A stretch of DNA of 64,000 bases from Tepidanaerobacter sp. EBM-38. GTDB taxonomy: Bacteria; Bacillota; Thermosediminibacteria; Thermosediminibacterales; Tepidanaerobacteraceae. The notes beneath the pieces are model-generated. The model saw only the letters and a list, made by a program, of their open reading frames with translations. It was not told where the DNA came from and searched no databases. The stretch covers positions 85,416 through 149,415 of the forward strand of contig MPOT01000054.1 in assembly GCA_001896545.1 (NCBI GenBank), written 5' to 3'. Shown here in pieces: positions 49,931 to 60,064 of this stretch. Each line of letters starts with the position of its first letter. Position 1 is the first letter of the stretch. A program made the position numbers and the translations under genes.

Positions 49931-50425
49931 ATGAAAACTAAACAACTTGTCACAAGTGCTTTACTTACGGCTTTATCACTGCTTATACCAATTGCCTTTG
50001 GGGGATATCTTCGGATATATATTCCGCCCTTTTCGGCTACCTTGGCATCACATGTGCCCTCAATGATATCTATGCTAATCAGTCCAACAGCGGCGGTAAT
50101 GGTAGGGTTGGGTTCTTCACTGGGTTTTTTATTAATATTAGGGCCTGTTGTGGCAGCTAGGGCATTTATACATGTAATCTTTGGAGTTGTCGGCGCTTAC
50201 TTAATAAAAAAGGGATTCTCCTTTTCCAAAACTCTGCTGCTTGTAACTCCGATCCATGCTCTGGGTGAGGCTTTGATAGTCCTTCCACTGGGCTTTGACC
50301 TGTATACTGCCTTTGTCGTAGTAGGTGTTGGGACTATTTTGCATCATTTAATCGACAGTGCTGTAGCCATAGGCTTGGTAAAGGTGCTTTCCGCCGGATT
50401 GTCTTTATCAGGAAAAAATTTTTAA
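49931..50425 (+). CDS. niaX: Niacin ECF transporter substrate-specific component (NiaX-like)
   Basis: 164 residues, about five or six membrane helices, with family-typical LTALSLLIPIAFGGYLRIYI and FSATLASHVPSM. Length and topology match S components of energy-coupling-factor transporters, which need shared EcfA/EcfT not encoded here. Position behind NiaR supports niacin as the ligand. Overlaps the next gene on the other strand by 4 bases. Confidence 0.8.
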   Translation: MKTKQLVTSALLTALSLLIPIAFGGYLRIYIPPFSATLASHVPSMISMLISPTAAVMVGLGSSLGFLLILGPVVAARAFIHVIFGVVGAYLIKKGFSFSKTLLLVTPIHALGEALIVLPLGFDLYTAFVVVGVGTILHHLIDSAVAIGLVKVLSAGLSLSGKNF

Positions 50426-50871
50426 TCGGCCTTTATCCACGATAAAGGCTCTTGCTTGCTCTTACAGCAGCTTAACTCTCTTTTAATTATATCATCTAGG
50501 ATAATCCCTGCTTCCTTTATAACATTAAGACACCTAACCTCATCATTATGGTGTTTTTCTTTTAATTGGGGACAGTTTATATCTCCCATCTTATCCCTGT
50601 ACCGATTTAAAAACTCCTTTTCCAAAGTCTTTACTTTATCGCTTTCATGTGCCCTGTCCTTTACAAAAAGCACCCCAAGCACCATTATACCCCCTGTCAG
50701 CGCACCGCACACACTGTCGATGCCCATGCCCCCTCCAAAACCCGCAGCCATTTTCAGCGCATTTTTGTCCAATCCCAATTTATATACATCATTGGCTGCA
50801 TAAAGGATTGTTTCTGCACAATTTAAGTTATGCTCTTTAGAGTAGTACTCTTCTATTTTTTTAATTAGCAT
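50422..50871 (-). CDS. C-GCAxxG-C-C family protein
   Basis: 149 residues, AAGGAGAG site. The family's conserved small residues and cysteines are visible: LNCAETIL, AAGFGGGMGID, VCGALTGGIMVLG, then a downstream C-x(n)-C (NCPQLK and RCLNVIKEAG). The family is common in anaerobes and often linked to redox or metal handling; function not established. Single gene, convergent with niaX. Confidence 0.88.
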   Translation of the reverse strand: MLIKKIEEYYSKEHNLNCAETILYAANDVYKLGLDKNALKMAAGFGGGMGIDSVCGALTGGIMVLGVLFVKDRAHESDKVKTLEKEFLNRYRDKMGDINCPQLKEKHHNDEVRCLNVIKEAGIILDDIIKRELSCCKSKQEPLSWIKAD

Positions 50872-50902
50872 AATAATCTCTCCTTATATAATATATTTTG
50901 AC

Positions 50903-51625
50903 CTATTTTTGCCCCATTGATTTTAATATATGCTCCCTGGCCTTTATTTCCAAGGAATCATCCAATTCCTCAAGGTTTGCGATATTATACTTATTTTTCA
51001 AGGCTATGGCTATAATTTCATCACAGAGCTTTGGGTTTTTGGGAAGGAGCGGGCCGTGCAGATAAGTTCCGATGGTGTTTTTATAACGCACTCCTTCGGT
51101 TTTATCCTCGCCATTGTTTCCAAAGCCTGAAATTACTTGTCCAAGAGGCTTTAAGCCATTTAGGTATGTCTTTCCTATGTGGTTTTCAAATCCGACAAGG
51201 TAATAATCCTCAGTTTTTACTACTATATTGCCCACAAAGTGAATATCTGCGGGTTCGGTATAAAAGTCAAAAAGACCTAAGCCGTCAGCATTTCCTCCTT
51301 TGGCTTGATAGTATTGACCCAAAAGTTGGTATCCACCACATATGGCAAGCAGAATTTTGCCTTGCTCAACTGCATCTTTGAGGTTCGCTTTTATGTTTTT
51401 CATATCGTGTACTGCCATACTCTGTTCACTTGCAGCACCTGCACCGACAAAAAATATATCCACATCTTTAAAATCTGCTTTATCCCCCATGTGATGCTCA
51501 ATGACATCCAACTGAATATTTCGCCATTGGCAGCGTTTAAACAGTGCAAGGACATTGCCGGTATCGCCATATAAATTCAACAGCTCAGGATACAGATGGC
51601 ACATGGTAAGTTTCATTACCCTCAT
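50903..51625 (-). CDS. gatD: Lipid II isoglutaminyl synthase, glutaminase subunit GatD
   Basis: 240 residues. GGAG site 4 bases before the ATG at 51625, overlapping the murT end by 41 bases. Class I glutamine amidotransferase of the CobB/CobQ type: nucleophile Cys in LLAICGGYQLLGQYY at about 95 and His in GTYLHGPLLPKNP at about 190. It frees ammonia from glutamine, which MurT uses to amidate D-Glu in the peptidoglycan stem to isoglutamine. Confidence 0.94.
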   Translation of the reverse strand: MRVMKLTMCHLYPELLNLYGDTGNVLALFKRCQWRNIQLDVIEHHMGDKADFKDVDIFFVGAGAASEQSMAVHDMKNIKANLKDAVEQGKILLAICGGYQLLGQYYQAKGGNADGLGLFDFYTEPADIHFVGNIVVKTEDYYLVGFENHIGKTYLNGLKPLGQVISGFGNNGEDKTEGVRYKNTIGTYLHGPLLPKNPKLCDEIIAIALKNKYNIANLEELDDSLEIKAREHILKSMGQK

Positions 51626-52967
51626 TTCTCTCCTTTAATATTTTTTGGATGTCAAAAAGCAGGCTGTAGTTCAGTAAAATATATCCCACATCACTTTCGG
51701 ATTTAACGATACCATCAACAACATCCTCAAGGTTTTCTGCGATTATTAACTTTTCAGGCTCTACACCCGCATATTTTAGCCGAAGTGCAATATCGTATCT
51801 TCGTTGGCCAAACAATATATAGCCATATATTGATTCATCAACTTCCTGCAATATCTCAAAGTTTGTATCCCACAGCCACGAAACATCCCTGCCGTCCTGT
51901 GGAAGGTCATTGATGCCTATAGCTACGGTTTTCAAGCTTGAATCACGACTTACGACCTTCATTGACTCATTAAAACCTATCGGATTTTTAGCAAGATTTA
52001 ACGTAATGGGTTTTTGAATATAAAATTTTTCCATTCTCCCGACTTGAGGTCTGTAGGTTTCAATGCCATTTAATACAGTTTCCGGAGTATTTCCCGCCAA
52101 AGCTCCGCAAGATGCAGCTGCCAATGTGTTATAAATGGAATATGTATCGTTGATGTTTATATCTGTTTCTACTATGAAGTCTTTATCCTTGCCCCAAACA
52201 ATCAATTTCCTTTTTCCTGTTTTATCCTCTAAAAATGCTCTAAAGTCAGGCACAGGTCTTGTAAAGCCGCATTTTTGACATGTATAGTGACCCAACTGTC
52301 CGTAATAGCAGTAATTGTAATGTAATCTATTGCCGCATTTTTTACAGAGAACGCTATCTCTAGCCAAGCCTTTACTGCCCATGTCTGTTTCGGTTTCAAT
52401 ACCATAGTAATACTTCATGTGCGGCAGCCCATCGCCGAGACTAACCAATGCCGGGTCATCTGCATTTATTAACAATACTGTGTCTTCAGATGTTTTAATG
52501 GCTGTTTTGATTTTATCTAGGAGGGCATCCATCTCACCATGTCGGTCTAACTGATCTACAAATATATTTGTAAATACAATAATATGCGGTTTTATATGTG
52601 CCATTACTTTCGGCAGTGACGCCTCATCCACTTCCAAGCAGGCGTAATCCCACTCAAGACTTCCAAGGGTACTGCTGTTTATAAATGCCGAAATAAGCCC
52701 TGAATTCATGTTGGCACCCAGCTGATTGCATACACAGGAATGACCTGATTGACGAATTATGGAATATATCATGTTATTTGTTGAAGTTTTTCCATTTGTT
52801 CCGGTAACAAATATTATTTTATCTTTTACTTTTGAACCAAACCATGTAAGAATATCGGGGCACAGTCTAAGAGCCAATTCTCCTCCTATATTTGTTCCCT
52901 GATGACCTGTCAGTTTAGCAAGTGCTGAGGTCATTTTTGCTGCTATCACAGCCAGGATTCTTCTCAA
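51585..52967 (-). CDS. murT: Lipid II isoglutaminyl synthase, ligase subunit MurT
   Basis: 460 residues, TTG start with GGAGGG. Mur ligase fold: ATP loop VTGTNGKTSTNNMI, the catalytic ANMNSGLIS/ECDE-like CLEVDEASLPKV segment, and MurT's distinctive zinc ribbon (CKKCGNRL ... CQKCGF at about 205-230). C-terminal DUF1727 domain. Works with GatD, coded directly downstream. Essential in many Gram-positives. Confidence 0.95.
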   Translation of the reverse strand: MRRILAVIAAKMTSALAKLTGHQGTNIGGELALRLCPDILTWFGSKVKDKIIFVTGTNGKTSTNNMIYSIIRQSGHSCVCNQLGANMNSGLISAFINSSTLGSLEWDYACLEVDEASLPKVMAHIKPHIIVFTNIFVDQLDRHGEMDALLDKIKTAIKTSEDTVLLINADDPALVSLGDGLPHMKYYYGIETETDMGSKGLARDSVLCKKCGNRLHYNYCYYGQLGHYTCQKCGFTRPVPDFRAFLEDKTGKRKLIVWGKDKDFIVETDININDTYSIYNTLAAASCGALAGNTPETVLNGIETYRPQVGRMEKFYIQKPITLNLAKNPIGFNESMKVVSRDSSLKTVAIGINDLPQDGRDVSWLWDTNFEILQEVDESIYGYILFGQRRYDIALRLKYAGVEPEKLIIAENLEDVVDGIVKSESDVGYILLNYSLLFDIQKILKERNEGNETYHVPSVS

Positions 52968-53082
52968 CTTATGTCCCTCCCCTTAAATACGGCATTAATC
53001 AATAAAACTGTTTTTATTATAGCATTAGAAATTCTGTGATGCAATTTCTGTTAATAATACAGATTATGCAGTAAAAAGCATT

Positions 53083-53125
53083 AAGGGAGTGTTTCGCTAA
53101 TCATAAAAAAGCAAAACACTCCCTT
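53083..53125 (-). terminator. Terminator of the paaK/ACT operon
   Basis: AAGGGAGTGTTT / AAACACTCCCTT stem of 12 bp with an 18-base AT-rich loop. It lies 20 bases beyond the ACT gene stop on the minus strand, followed by a T-rich stretch (TTTTTACTGC). Confidence 0.8.
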
Positions 53126-53144
53126 GAGATGCAGTTATTATAGT

Positions 53145-53576
53145 TTACAAGGAGTTTATTTCCTCAGTTGTATAAAGTTTTATTCCGGCAGATTGCAGAA
53201 CTTCTACTGCCTTTTCGGGGTCCTCGACTCTAAATAGTATGAGGGCCCGTTTTCCGTTTCGCTTTATAAACGAATAAAGGTACTCAATACTCACGCCGGC
53301 TTCATTCAGCGTTTGAAGGGCTAAATTTAAGCCGCCGGGCTTATCGGCTACTTCAACAGCCAAAACTTCAGTTGTACTGACCGGAAATTTCTCGGCTTTT
53401 ATGGCAGCAACTGCTTCTTCCGGTTTATTTACAATCATGCGAAGAATCCCAAATTCCGTAGTATCTGCAATGGATATTGCGCTTATATCAATATCATTTT
53501 TCTCGAGAATATCAGTAACTTGAGAAAGTTTTCCGGGTTTATTTTCCAAAAACACCGATATCTGTTTTACAAACAT
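53145..53576 (-). CDS. Tandem ACT-domain protein
   Basis: 143 residues, GGAGGGG site. Two ACT modules: KQISVFLENKPGKLSQVTDI (about 4-23) and VEVADKPGGLNLALQTLNEA (about 74-93), each with the ligand-binding Gly loop. ACT dimers bind amino acids or related acids. Almost always found next to phenylacetate-CoA ligase-like genes in Clostridia, as here, so it is probably the sensor or regulatory partner of the ligase. Confidence 0.9.
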   Translation of the reverse strand: MFVKQISVFLENKPGKLSQVTDILEKNDIDISAISIADTTEFGILRMIVNKPEEAVAAIKAEKFPVSTTEVLAVEVADKPGGLNLALQTLNEAGVSIEYLYSFIKRNGKRALILFRVEDPEKAVEVLQSAGIKLYTTEEINSL

Positions 53577-53612
53577 AAAACCCCTCCGTTCATTTTGCTT
53601 GGAATAAACCTC

Positions 53613-54911
53613 TTACAGCTTTCTTTTATCAATAACCCTCTTTGACTTGCCTTCGGTTCGTTCAATGGTATGTGGTTCAACCAGTTTTACGTTAACATTG
53701 ATTCCCAGAGTTGTGTAAATTGACGAAATGATTTTTCTTCGAACCTCTTCCAGTTTCCTGACTTCATCAGCAAATAATTTTTCTGAAACCTCTACCAAAA
53801 CTTCCATAGAATCAAGGTTGTCTTTGCGGTCTACAATAATTAAGTAGTGAGGCTCCGCATCGCCGGCAATCATCAAGGCACTTTCAATTTGCGACGGGAA
53901 CACATTGACTCCTCTGATAATGAGCATATCGTCCGTTCTGCCTAAGAGTTTTTCAATTCTGGCATGAGTCCTGCCGCAGGGACAGTGCTCGTAGGAAATG
54001 GACGTAATATCTCTCGTCTTATATCTGATAACAGGCAAGCCTTCCTTATCAATGGTTGTAATTACCAGCTCGCCTCTTTCACCCTCGGGCAGAGGTTCTT
54101 CTGTAATCGGGTCTATGATTTCAGGAATAAAGAAGTCCTCAAATATGTGAAGGCCTTGCTGCTCCATGCATTCACAGGCTACACCCGGACCGATTACTTC
54201 GCTTAATCCATAAATATCCAATGCCTTGAGCCCAAGCTTTGATTCCAATTCTTTGCGCATATTATCCGACCATGGTTCTGCTCCAAATATTCCGGCCTTT
54301 AGGTTTAACTCCTCGTGCTTTATTCCCATTTCTTCCAGGGTTTCAGCAATACACAGAGCATAAGAAGGAGTGCATGCAAGGATTTCGGTTTTTAAATCCT
54401 TCATCAGCATCACCTGACGGCGGGTATTACCACCAGAGGTAGGAACTACTACAGCCCCCAGTTTTTCCGCACCATAGTGGAAACCCAATCCGCCTGTAAA
54501 AAGGCCATAGCCATATGAAATCTGGACTACGGATTCTCGCTTTCCGCCACCCATTGTAAGACATCTTGCTATTAATTCAGCCCAGTTGGCTATATCCCTG
54601 CGGGTGTAACCAACTACTGTCGGCTTTCCGGTTGTGCCCGAAGAAGCATGAATTCTGATAATTTCTTCAAGGGGCACAGCAAACATATTGTAAGGATAAT
54701 TATCTCTTAAATCCTGCTTAGTGGTAAACGGCAGCAGCTTCAAATCTTCAAGGCTATTGATGTCTTCAGGGATTATCCCTCTTTCCTGCATCTTTTGCCT
54801 GTAACTTTCTACATTGTGATAAACTCTGTCTATGGTTTCTTTTAGCTTTTCAAACTGATATGAACGGAGCTGGTCTCTACTCATACATTCTCTTACTTTA
54901 TTCCATTGCAT
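53613..54911 (-). CDS. paaK: Phenylacetate-CoA ligase (or aryl-acid-CoA ligase)
   Basis: 432 residues. AMP-forming ligase: P-loop [18 protein letters not shown] at about 90-108, [15 protein letters not shown], the ATP-binding Asp in [30 protein letters not shown], and the C-terminal Lys segment [14 protein letters not shown]. It activates phenylacetate or indoleacetate-type acids to CoA thioesters. In anaerobes it often works on products of 2-keto acid oxidation (aromatic amino acid catabolism). Confidence 0.92.
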   Translation of the reverse strand: MQWNKVRECMSRDQLRSYQFEKLKETIDRVYHNVESYRQKMQERGIIPEDINSLEDLKLLPFTTKQDLRDNYPYNMFAVPLEEIIRIHASSGTTGKPTVVGYTRRDIANWAELIARCLTMGGGKRESVVQISYGYGLFTGGLGFHYGAEKLGAVVVPTSGGNTRRQVMLMKDLKTEILACTPSYALCIAETLEEMGIKHEELNLKAGIFGAEPWSDNMRKELESKLGLKALDIYGLSEVIGPGVACECMEQQGLHIFEDFFIPEIIDPITEEPLPEGERGELVITTIDKEGLPVIRYKTRDITSISYEHCPCGRTHARIEKLLGRTDDMLIIRGVNVFPSQIESALMIAGDAEPHYLIIVDRKDNLDSMEVLVEVSEKLFADEVRKLEEVRRKIISSIYTTLGINVNVKLVEPHTIERTEGKSKRVIDKRKL

Positions 54912-55082
54912 AGGCGTCCCCTCTAACTTGAAATTTTGCTTTTAGAATGTAATATTCATACTAATTATCTACGATACTAGATTTTAATAGTTAAGTAAAA
55001 TTATATAATATAATATCAAAAATGCAACCAATATTTTAAATTAGGTTAAATTGTAGCATAACTTTAATAGTTTTATATTTAT

Positions 55083-56057
55083 TTACTCACCTTTGAGTAT
55101 TTCTTCCATAATCTCGATACCTGTAACAATCTGTTCACGGTTGAATCGATTTGACGGAACGCCTTTTTCTATACATGAAATAAAATGGGAGAGTTCACGA
55201 TAAAACATATCCGTAGCTGGTAAGTTGATGCCAGTGGATACCACTGCTTCTTCCTGCAAATCATAACAGAAGGGGTCTTTATCTGGCTGGTACAGCATCA
55301 CTTTTTCGCCATCATATTCCAGTAATGCCCTTTCAAAGTATACACGCCAGCTAGCTCTAAAAGGGTAATTTACAGCAAACCAAGCAGCTTCTGCTGCAAC
55401 ATTTAAATTATCAAAGGTGTAATTGAATCTGTAATGTTCCTTATAGTTAACATTCGGTCTTGCGCAGTTTGTATATGTAAAATTCTTTGGTTTTCCGAAA
55501 AGACTTATAATCAAATCCAAATCGTGCACATGTAAATCAAATGGAAGGACACCGCTTTTTTGCTTATCAAAAAGCCAGTCGTCCTTGCTCCACTTGGGGC
55601 AGCCGGTAAGTCTTGCAAAGTATCCATCTAATGGTTTGCCATATTTTCCGCTTTTTACAGCATCATGGAGAATTTCGGATTCTCTTGTAAATCGGACGAC
55701 CTGTGCTACAAAAAGAAGCAAGTTTTTTTCGAAAGCCACATCGAACATTTCTTCAGCATCTTTTCTGCAAAGTGCCATGGGCTTTTCTACGATGACATGC
55801 TTACCTTGATTTAAGCTTTCAAGCACATGCTCTTTGTGAAGATAAGTGGGGGTGCAGACATCTATCACATCAATTTGCTCATTTGCTACCATGGAGGCTA
55901 TATCATCATAAGGAGTTAAATTAAGTCTTCTTGCTTTCTCTTTGCTTTGCGGGGAGTTGCACACTGCTGCAACAACCTTACATCCGTCAATTAGCTTATA
56001 GTTATCATAATGTACGCTGCCCATACCTCCGATACCAACAATGCCAATCCTAACCAT
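55083..56057 (-). CDS. Gfo/Idh/MocA-family sugar dehydrogenase (second of two)
   Basis: 324 residues, GGAGGA site. N-terminal Rossmann fold GIVGIGGMGSVHYDNYKLI, the Lys of HVIVEKPMALCRKDAEEMF (catalytic in this family), and the C-terminal alpha/beta domain with VLPFDLHVHDLDLIISLFGK and its His-x-Asp pair. NAD(P)-dependent oxidation of a sugar, inositol or sugar acid. Last gene of the LacI-controlled operon. 171 bases of AT-rich spacer follow with no clear terminator. Confidence 0.9.
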   Translation of the reverse strand: MVRIGIVGIGGMGSVHYDNYKLIDGCKVVAAVCNSPQSKEKARRLNLTPYDDIASMVANEQIDVIDVCTPTYLHKEHVLESLNQGKHVIVEKPMALCRKDAEEMFDVAFEKNLLLFVAQVVRFTRESEILHDAVKSGKYGKPLDGYFARLTGCPKWSKDDWLFDKQKSGVLPFDLHVHDLDLIISLFGKPKNFTYTNCARPNVNYKEHYRFNYTFDNLNVAAEAAWFAVNYPFRASWRVYFERALLEYDGEKVMLYQPDKDPFCYDLQEEAVVSTGINLPATDMFYRELSHFISCIEKGVPSNRFNREQIVTGIEIMEEILKGE

Positions 56058-56116
56058 TTATTTTCCTCCATTCACTAAAGGTGGCATTTTATAATTCACA
56101 CTTATTTTTTAATAAA

Positions 56117-56929
56117 TCAGATATTAAGGCCCATATTTTTTAGATAGTCATAGGAATCTTTGACTGCTTTGTTAACTTCATCAAGATTCTTTGCACCGTC
56201 TTTGGTAAATTCTATTTCTATACTTAGTGGAGAATTATTATTAGCCTTTTCTAATTCATCAATAATCATTTTGAAGTCTATATTACCTTTCCCTATAGCA
56301 GGAAAGTTCCATTCATTGTAAGCTCCGGCCTTATCCTTTAGATGAATATGCCCAATCTTGTCTATACATGATTCTAAATCCTCTTTTAAATTAACGTTCC
56401 CATAGTAGATGGCATTTGCCGTATCATAATTAATCATGACTTTTGGAGATGCTACTAAATCAACAATGGTTTTAAGCTGTTTGCCCGTAGCATGTTTGCC
56501 GTGATTTTCAAGGCATAGCATGAGGTTATACTCCTCTAAGTACGGTACAATTTCCTTTATATGTTCCGCCACTTCATAATCCGAAATCTCGGCTCTATCC
56601 TTAAGATGGGCTTCTCCTATGGAAGATATGATATAATTACATCCAAAAAATGCAGCCAGTTTGATATTTAATATAAAATCATTTAAACGCTCTCTGTCCA
56701 TCAGATTACAGTGACCGCTCATAGAAATCGGAGTAAGACCACTGGATTTAAGATCATCCTTAATTTTACAGAGTTCTTCAAAGATCATTGTCGGAAAAAC
56801 ATGTTCCGTCCATCCCTTTGTTGCCGTCAGTTCAATGTACTTAAATCCTGTGCTGCTTATTCCATCAATCGCATCATGTATAGAATATCCATGATAAGTA
56901 TTTGAATTGACTGCAATGATTCTTTTCAC
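56117..56929 (-). CDS. Sugar phosphate isomerase/epimerase (TIM barrel, AP endonuclease-2 fold), smaller paralogue
   Basis: 270 residues from a GTG at 56929 (AAGGGG site). AP_endonuc_2 barrel with metal-ligand segments CLENHGKH (Glu) and MINYDTANAIYYGN, IGHIHLKDKAG (His), and the C-terminal SIEIEFTKDG (Glu). The family includes inosose dehydratase IolE, 2-keto-myo-inositol isomerase and 3-ketoglycoside lyases; specificity cannot be told. Lies between the two Gfo/Idh genes. Confidence 0.88.
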   Translation of the reverse strand: MKRIIAVNSNTYHGYSIHDAIDGISSTGFKYIELTATKGWTEHVFPTMIFEELCKIKDDLKSSGLTPISMSGHCNLMDRERLNDFILNIKLAAFFGCNYIISSIGEAHLKDRAEISDYEVAEHIKEIVPYLEEYNLMLCLENHGKHATGKQLKTIVDLVASPKVMINYDTANAIYYGNVNLKEDLESCIDKIGHIHLKDKAGAYNEWNFPAIGKGNIDFKMIIDELEKANNNSPLSIEIEFTKDGAKNLDEVNKAVKDSYDYLKNMGLNI

Positions 56930-56959
56930 AATATCAACCCCTTCTTCAAATTTAACATT

Positions 56960-57874
56960 CTAAATCACAAACTGTTCCAAATACCTCTTTGAAAGTTTTA
57001 AGCTGGCAAGAATTCTCTCCTCGTTTTCCTCAAAAGCCCTATCTTCTATTTCTATGCAAGCATATCCGCTATACCCAATATCAGTCAGAGCCGATACATA
57101 AGCCGCCCAATCTACATCACCCAGCCCCGGAATTTTTGGACTCATATAATCCAATGGATATGCCATTGTTCCAACCTCTTTTAATTTATCAGGGTACATT
57201 TTAATATCTTTAAAGTGAACATGAAAAATCCTGTCTTTAAATTCATAAATCGGCTTTATGTAGTCCATCATCTGCCATATAAAATGACTGGGGTCCAGGT
57301 TTATGCCGAAGTTCTCGTTCGGAATGATTTCAAACAATTCTCTCCAAATCTTCGGCGATGTGAAAAGATTCTGTCCGCCCGGCCATTGGTCCTTTCCAAA
57401 GAGCATAGGGCAGTTTTCAATGGCAATTTTTACTCCTTTGTTTTCTGCATAACTTATAATAGGCGGCCATACTTCCTTAAAGAGTTCAATATTTTCTTCA
57501 ACACTTTTATATTGATTTCTTCCAATGAAGGTTGTCACCATATTCACGCCAAGTTTTGCACTAGCATCGATTACTTTGTATAGATGGGAAACGTTGGCTT
57601 TCCGCATATCTAAGTCATTTCCTATAGTATTGGGATAGAAGGCAAGGGCTGAAATTTGAATGTTCCTAGCTTTGCAGTATTCTTTTATATAATCAGCTTT
57701 GTCATCTGTCATACCGACTACATCTATGTGACTGACACCGGCATATCTCCTCTCTGCTGCTCCCTTAGGCCAGCACGCCACTTCAACGCACTCGAAGCCT
57801 AATTCGGCCACAGTATCAATTAATTTTTCAAAACTGTAGTCAGCTAAAATGGCGCTTACAAGTCCCAGTTTCAT
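56960..57874 (-). CDS. Sugar phosphate isomerase/epimerase (TIM barrel), larger paralogue
   Basis: 304 residues from the ATG at 57874 (GAGG and AAGGAC sites). MKLGLVSAILADYSFEKLID begins the barrel. Metal ligands in KIAIENCPMLFGKDQWPG (Glu), NLDPSHFIWQMMDYI (Asp/His), FHVHFKDIKMYP (His), and the final YSGYACIEIEDRAFEEN (Glu). Related to the smaller paralogue only at the fold level. Earlier Met codons to 57943 give a Lys/Arg-rich leader and are rejected. Confidence 0.88.
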   Translation of the reverse strand: MKLGLVSAILADYSFEKLIDTVAELGFECVEVACWPKGAAERRYAGVSHIDVVGMTDDKADYIKEYCKARNIQISALAFYPNTIGNDLDMRKANVSHLYKVIDASAKLGVNMVTTFIGRNQYKSVEENIELFKEVWPPIISYAENKGVKIAIENCPMLFGKDQWPGGQNLFTSPKIWRELFEIIPNENFGINLDPSHFIWQMMDYIKPIYEFKDRIFHVHFKDIKMYPDKLKEVGTMAYPLDYMSPKIPGLGDVDWAAYVSALTDIGYSGYACIEIEDRAFEENEERILASLKLSKRYLEQFVI

Positions 57875-57939
57875 GTCCTTCATCCTCTTTCTTTTATTTT
57901 TTCTATTTTTTATTAGCTTAATCTTGGTTCTATGTGAAA

Positions 57940-58980
57940 TCAATCTTGGTTTATGGCAATTGTTCTTCCTGTGTTCGATGATTCTATACTTGCAAATACT
58001 GCCCTCATGGCACTAAGTGCGATCTTTCCAGACAGTTCTGTTTCCATATCATTTAATATACTATTTACAAAAAGGTCAATGACTCCCGATTTTGTCTGAT
58101 TTTCATTTGTTTGTATGCCTTCCAGTTCATAGTTAATTTTCTCCCCATTATTAAGTAAAACTTTTATTGCATATTTAGGATCGTCATATATTCTCATAAT
58201 ACCTTTTGTTCCATATAAAATGGTACTATTATCTTCCGGCCCGTAATAGGTCCAGCTAGCTGTCATCGTTCCGATGATTCCGTTACTCATTTTATATATG
58301 CAAAATGCATTATCATCTACTCCAATTGGCTTTCCCTCAGATGTTTTTTTGTTTAAAGTTGCAAGTTTTGCCGTCGTCTCTACGATGGTTTCACCGGTCA
58401 GAAATTGTATAAGGTCTGTCTTATGGACTCCTAAGTCTGCCATTGCACCCATAACCGCAGTATTTTTGTCAAAAAACCAAACATCACGTCCCGCATCGAT
58501 ACTCCATGTTTCAGGCCCGCTGTGTCCAAAGGTGGTCTTGAATGTGATGATATCTCCGATTAGCCCTTCTTCTATGAGCTGCTTTGCCCTCTTATGGGCA
58601 GGTGCCAATCTTTGATTGTGCCCAATAAGAAGTTTTTTACCTACATCTTCGGCTGTCCTAACCATAGCTTCGCAATCTGCAAGAGTTGTTGCCATTGGTT
58701 TTTCACAAAGAACGTGCTTACCGGCACGAAGGGCTGCAATAGTAATTTCGGCATGTAAATGATTTGAAACACAGATGCTGACAGCATCAATCTCTTTGTT
58801 TGCAAGTAGCTCCTCGTATGAGCCATATGCTATCCCGCCATATTTTTGAGCCACTTCATGTGTTCGTTTTGGGTTTTTATCATAAAACCCTATCAGTTTG
58901 CAGTTACCGTTTTCAATATATTCGGGTATGTGCCTAACCTGTGCTATTTTACCACAACCTATAATTCCTACACTAAGCAT
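57940..58980 (-). CDS. Gfo/Idh/MocA-family sugar dehydrogenase (first of two)
   Basis: 346 residues from the ATG at 58980 (GGAGGGAG). Rossmann GIIGCGKIAQVRHIPEY, catalytic Lys in HVLCEKPMATTLADCEAM, and VMGAMADLGVHKTDLIQFLTGE with the conserved Asp/His pair. It precedes the larger TIM-barrel gene. The earlier frame to 59043 overlaps the permease gene and lacks a site. Confidence 0.9.
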   Translation of the reverse strand: MLSVGIIGCGKIAQVRHIPEYIENGNCKLIGFYDKNPKRTHEVAQKYGGIAYGSYEELLANKEIDAVSICVSNHLHAEITIAALRAGKHVLCEKPMATTLADCEAMVRTAEDVGKKLLIGHNQRLAPAHKRAKQLIEEGLIGDIITFKTTFGHSGPETWSIDAGRDVWFFDKNTAVMGAMADLGVHKTDLIQFLTGETIVETTAKLATLNKKTSEGKPIGVDDNAFCIYKMSNGIIGTMTASWTYYGPEDNSTILYGTKGIMRIYDDPKYAIKVLLNNGEKINYELEGIQTNENQTKSGVIDLFVNSILNDMETELSGKIALSAMRAVFASIESSNTGRTIAINQD

Positions 58981-58999
58981 ATATTTCTCCCTCCATATT

Positions 59000-60043
59000 T
59001 TATGCTTTTTCCTTTTTCTGTAGAAGTACCGCACAGACCACAATCAAGCCCTTGAATGCCTCTCTTAAGAATGGCGGCACTCCAAAAAGATTTAACAGGT
59101 TATTCATTACGGCAATAATCAGCATACCGAAAACCGTACCCAAAATAGTCCCTCTTCCACCACTCATACTAGTTCCGCCAACTACTGCCGCGGCAATGGC
59201 ATCCATTTCGTAGCCACTTCCCGCATTCGCAAAATCCATGGAACCGATGCGTGATACCTGAATTATAGTTGCAATAGCAACCAATACTCCCATAAGTGAA
59301 TATACACCTGTTTTAACTTTTTCCACATTAACACCGGAAAGTTTTGCGGCTTTTTCATTAGAGCCTACTGCAATTACCTGTCTACCAAAGACAGTACGCT
59401 TTGACACATAATAAAGGATATATGCAATAACTGCCCAATAGATAATGGGCATTAGCATGAATTTTCCTATTTTAAAGTTTGCAATTTGAAGGAATTCCCT
59501 TGGCACCGTAGGATTATAACCTTGCATAAAATGCTGTGTAAGACTTCTGAAAATCTTCATAGCTCCCAGTGTGGCAATAAATGGAGGTATTTTGCCTTTT
59601 GTAATCAATATTCCTATCCCTGTGCCAAGTCCGTATCCCAAGCCAACTCCTAGGATTATCGCTATGATAAAAGCTGGAAGCCCTGTTATGCCCATGTTGG
59701 CAAGTATTCCCTTTGGGCCGTTGTCAATCAGCATCATAATAACGGCACCTATGGCAACCGATGTGGAACCTACTGCTAAATCAATGCCTCCTGAGATGAT
59801 GACAAATGTCATTCCTAAAGATATTATGCCGATACCCGCATTATTCCTTAGTATATTTATCCAATTGTTCAGCCATGAACTAAACCAGCTGCCGATGGAA
59901 TCATAATCAAATCCTAAAACTATTGTTTGCAAAACAATAATGAGCAAGAGAACTATAGCAGTACTAAAAAGTGGTTCTGCTATCCACCGATCTTGAAACC
60001 ATTCAAAAAAGCTTCTCTTATTTTTCCCTTTGGTATCATTCAT
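59000..60043 (-). CDS. Ribose/inositol-type ABC transporter permease
   Basis: 347 residues, about eight membrane helices, with GGIDLAVGSTSVAIGAVIMM and MDAIAAAVVGGTSMSGGRG typical of RbsC-like permeases. AGGAG site. Works with the twin-domain ATPase and the binding protein encoded upstream. It differs clearly from the MglC-like permease elsewhere in the window, so two distinct hexose-type importers are present. Confidence 0.92.
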   Translation of the reverse strand: MNDTKGKNKRSFFEWFQDRWIAEPLFSTAIVLLLIIVLQTIVLGFDYDSIGSWFSSWLNNWINILRNNAGIGIISLGMTFVIISGGIDLAVGSTSVAIGAVIMMLIDNGPKGILANMGITGLPAFIIAIILGVGLGYGLGTGIGILITKGKIPPFIATLGAMKIFRSLTQHFMQGYNPTVPREFLQIANFKIGKFMLMPIIYWAVIAYILYYVSKRTVFGRQVIAVGSNEKAAKLSGVNVEKVKTGVYSLMGVLVAIATIIQVSRIGSMDFANAGSGYEMDAIAAAVVGGTSMSGGRGTILGTVFGMLIIAVMNNLLNLFGVPPFLREAFKGLIVVCAVLLQKKEKA

Positions 60044-60064
60044 TTTTGCGCTCTCCTCTCTGAC

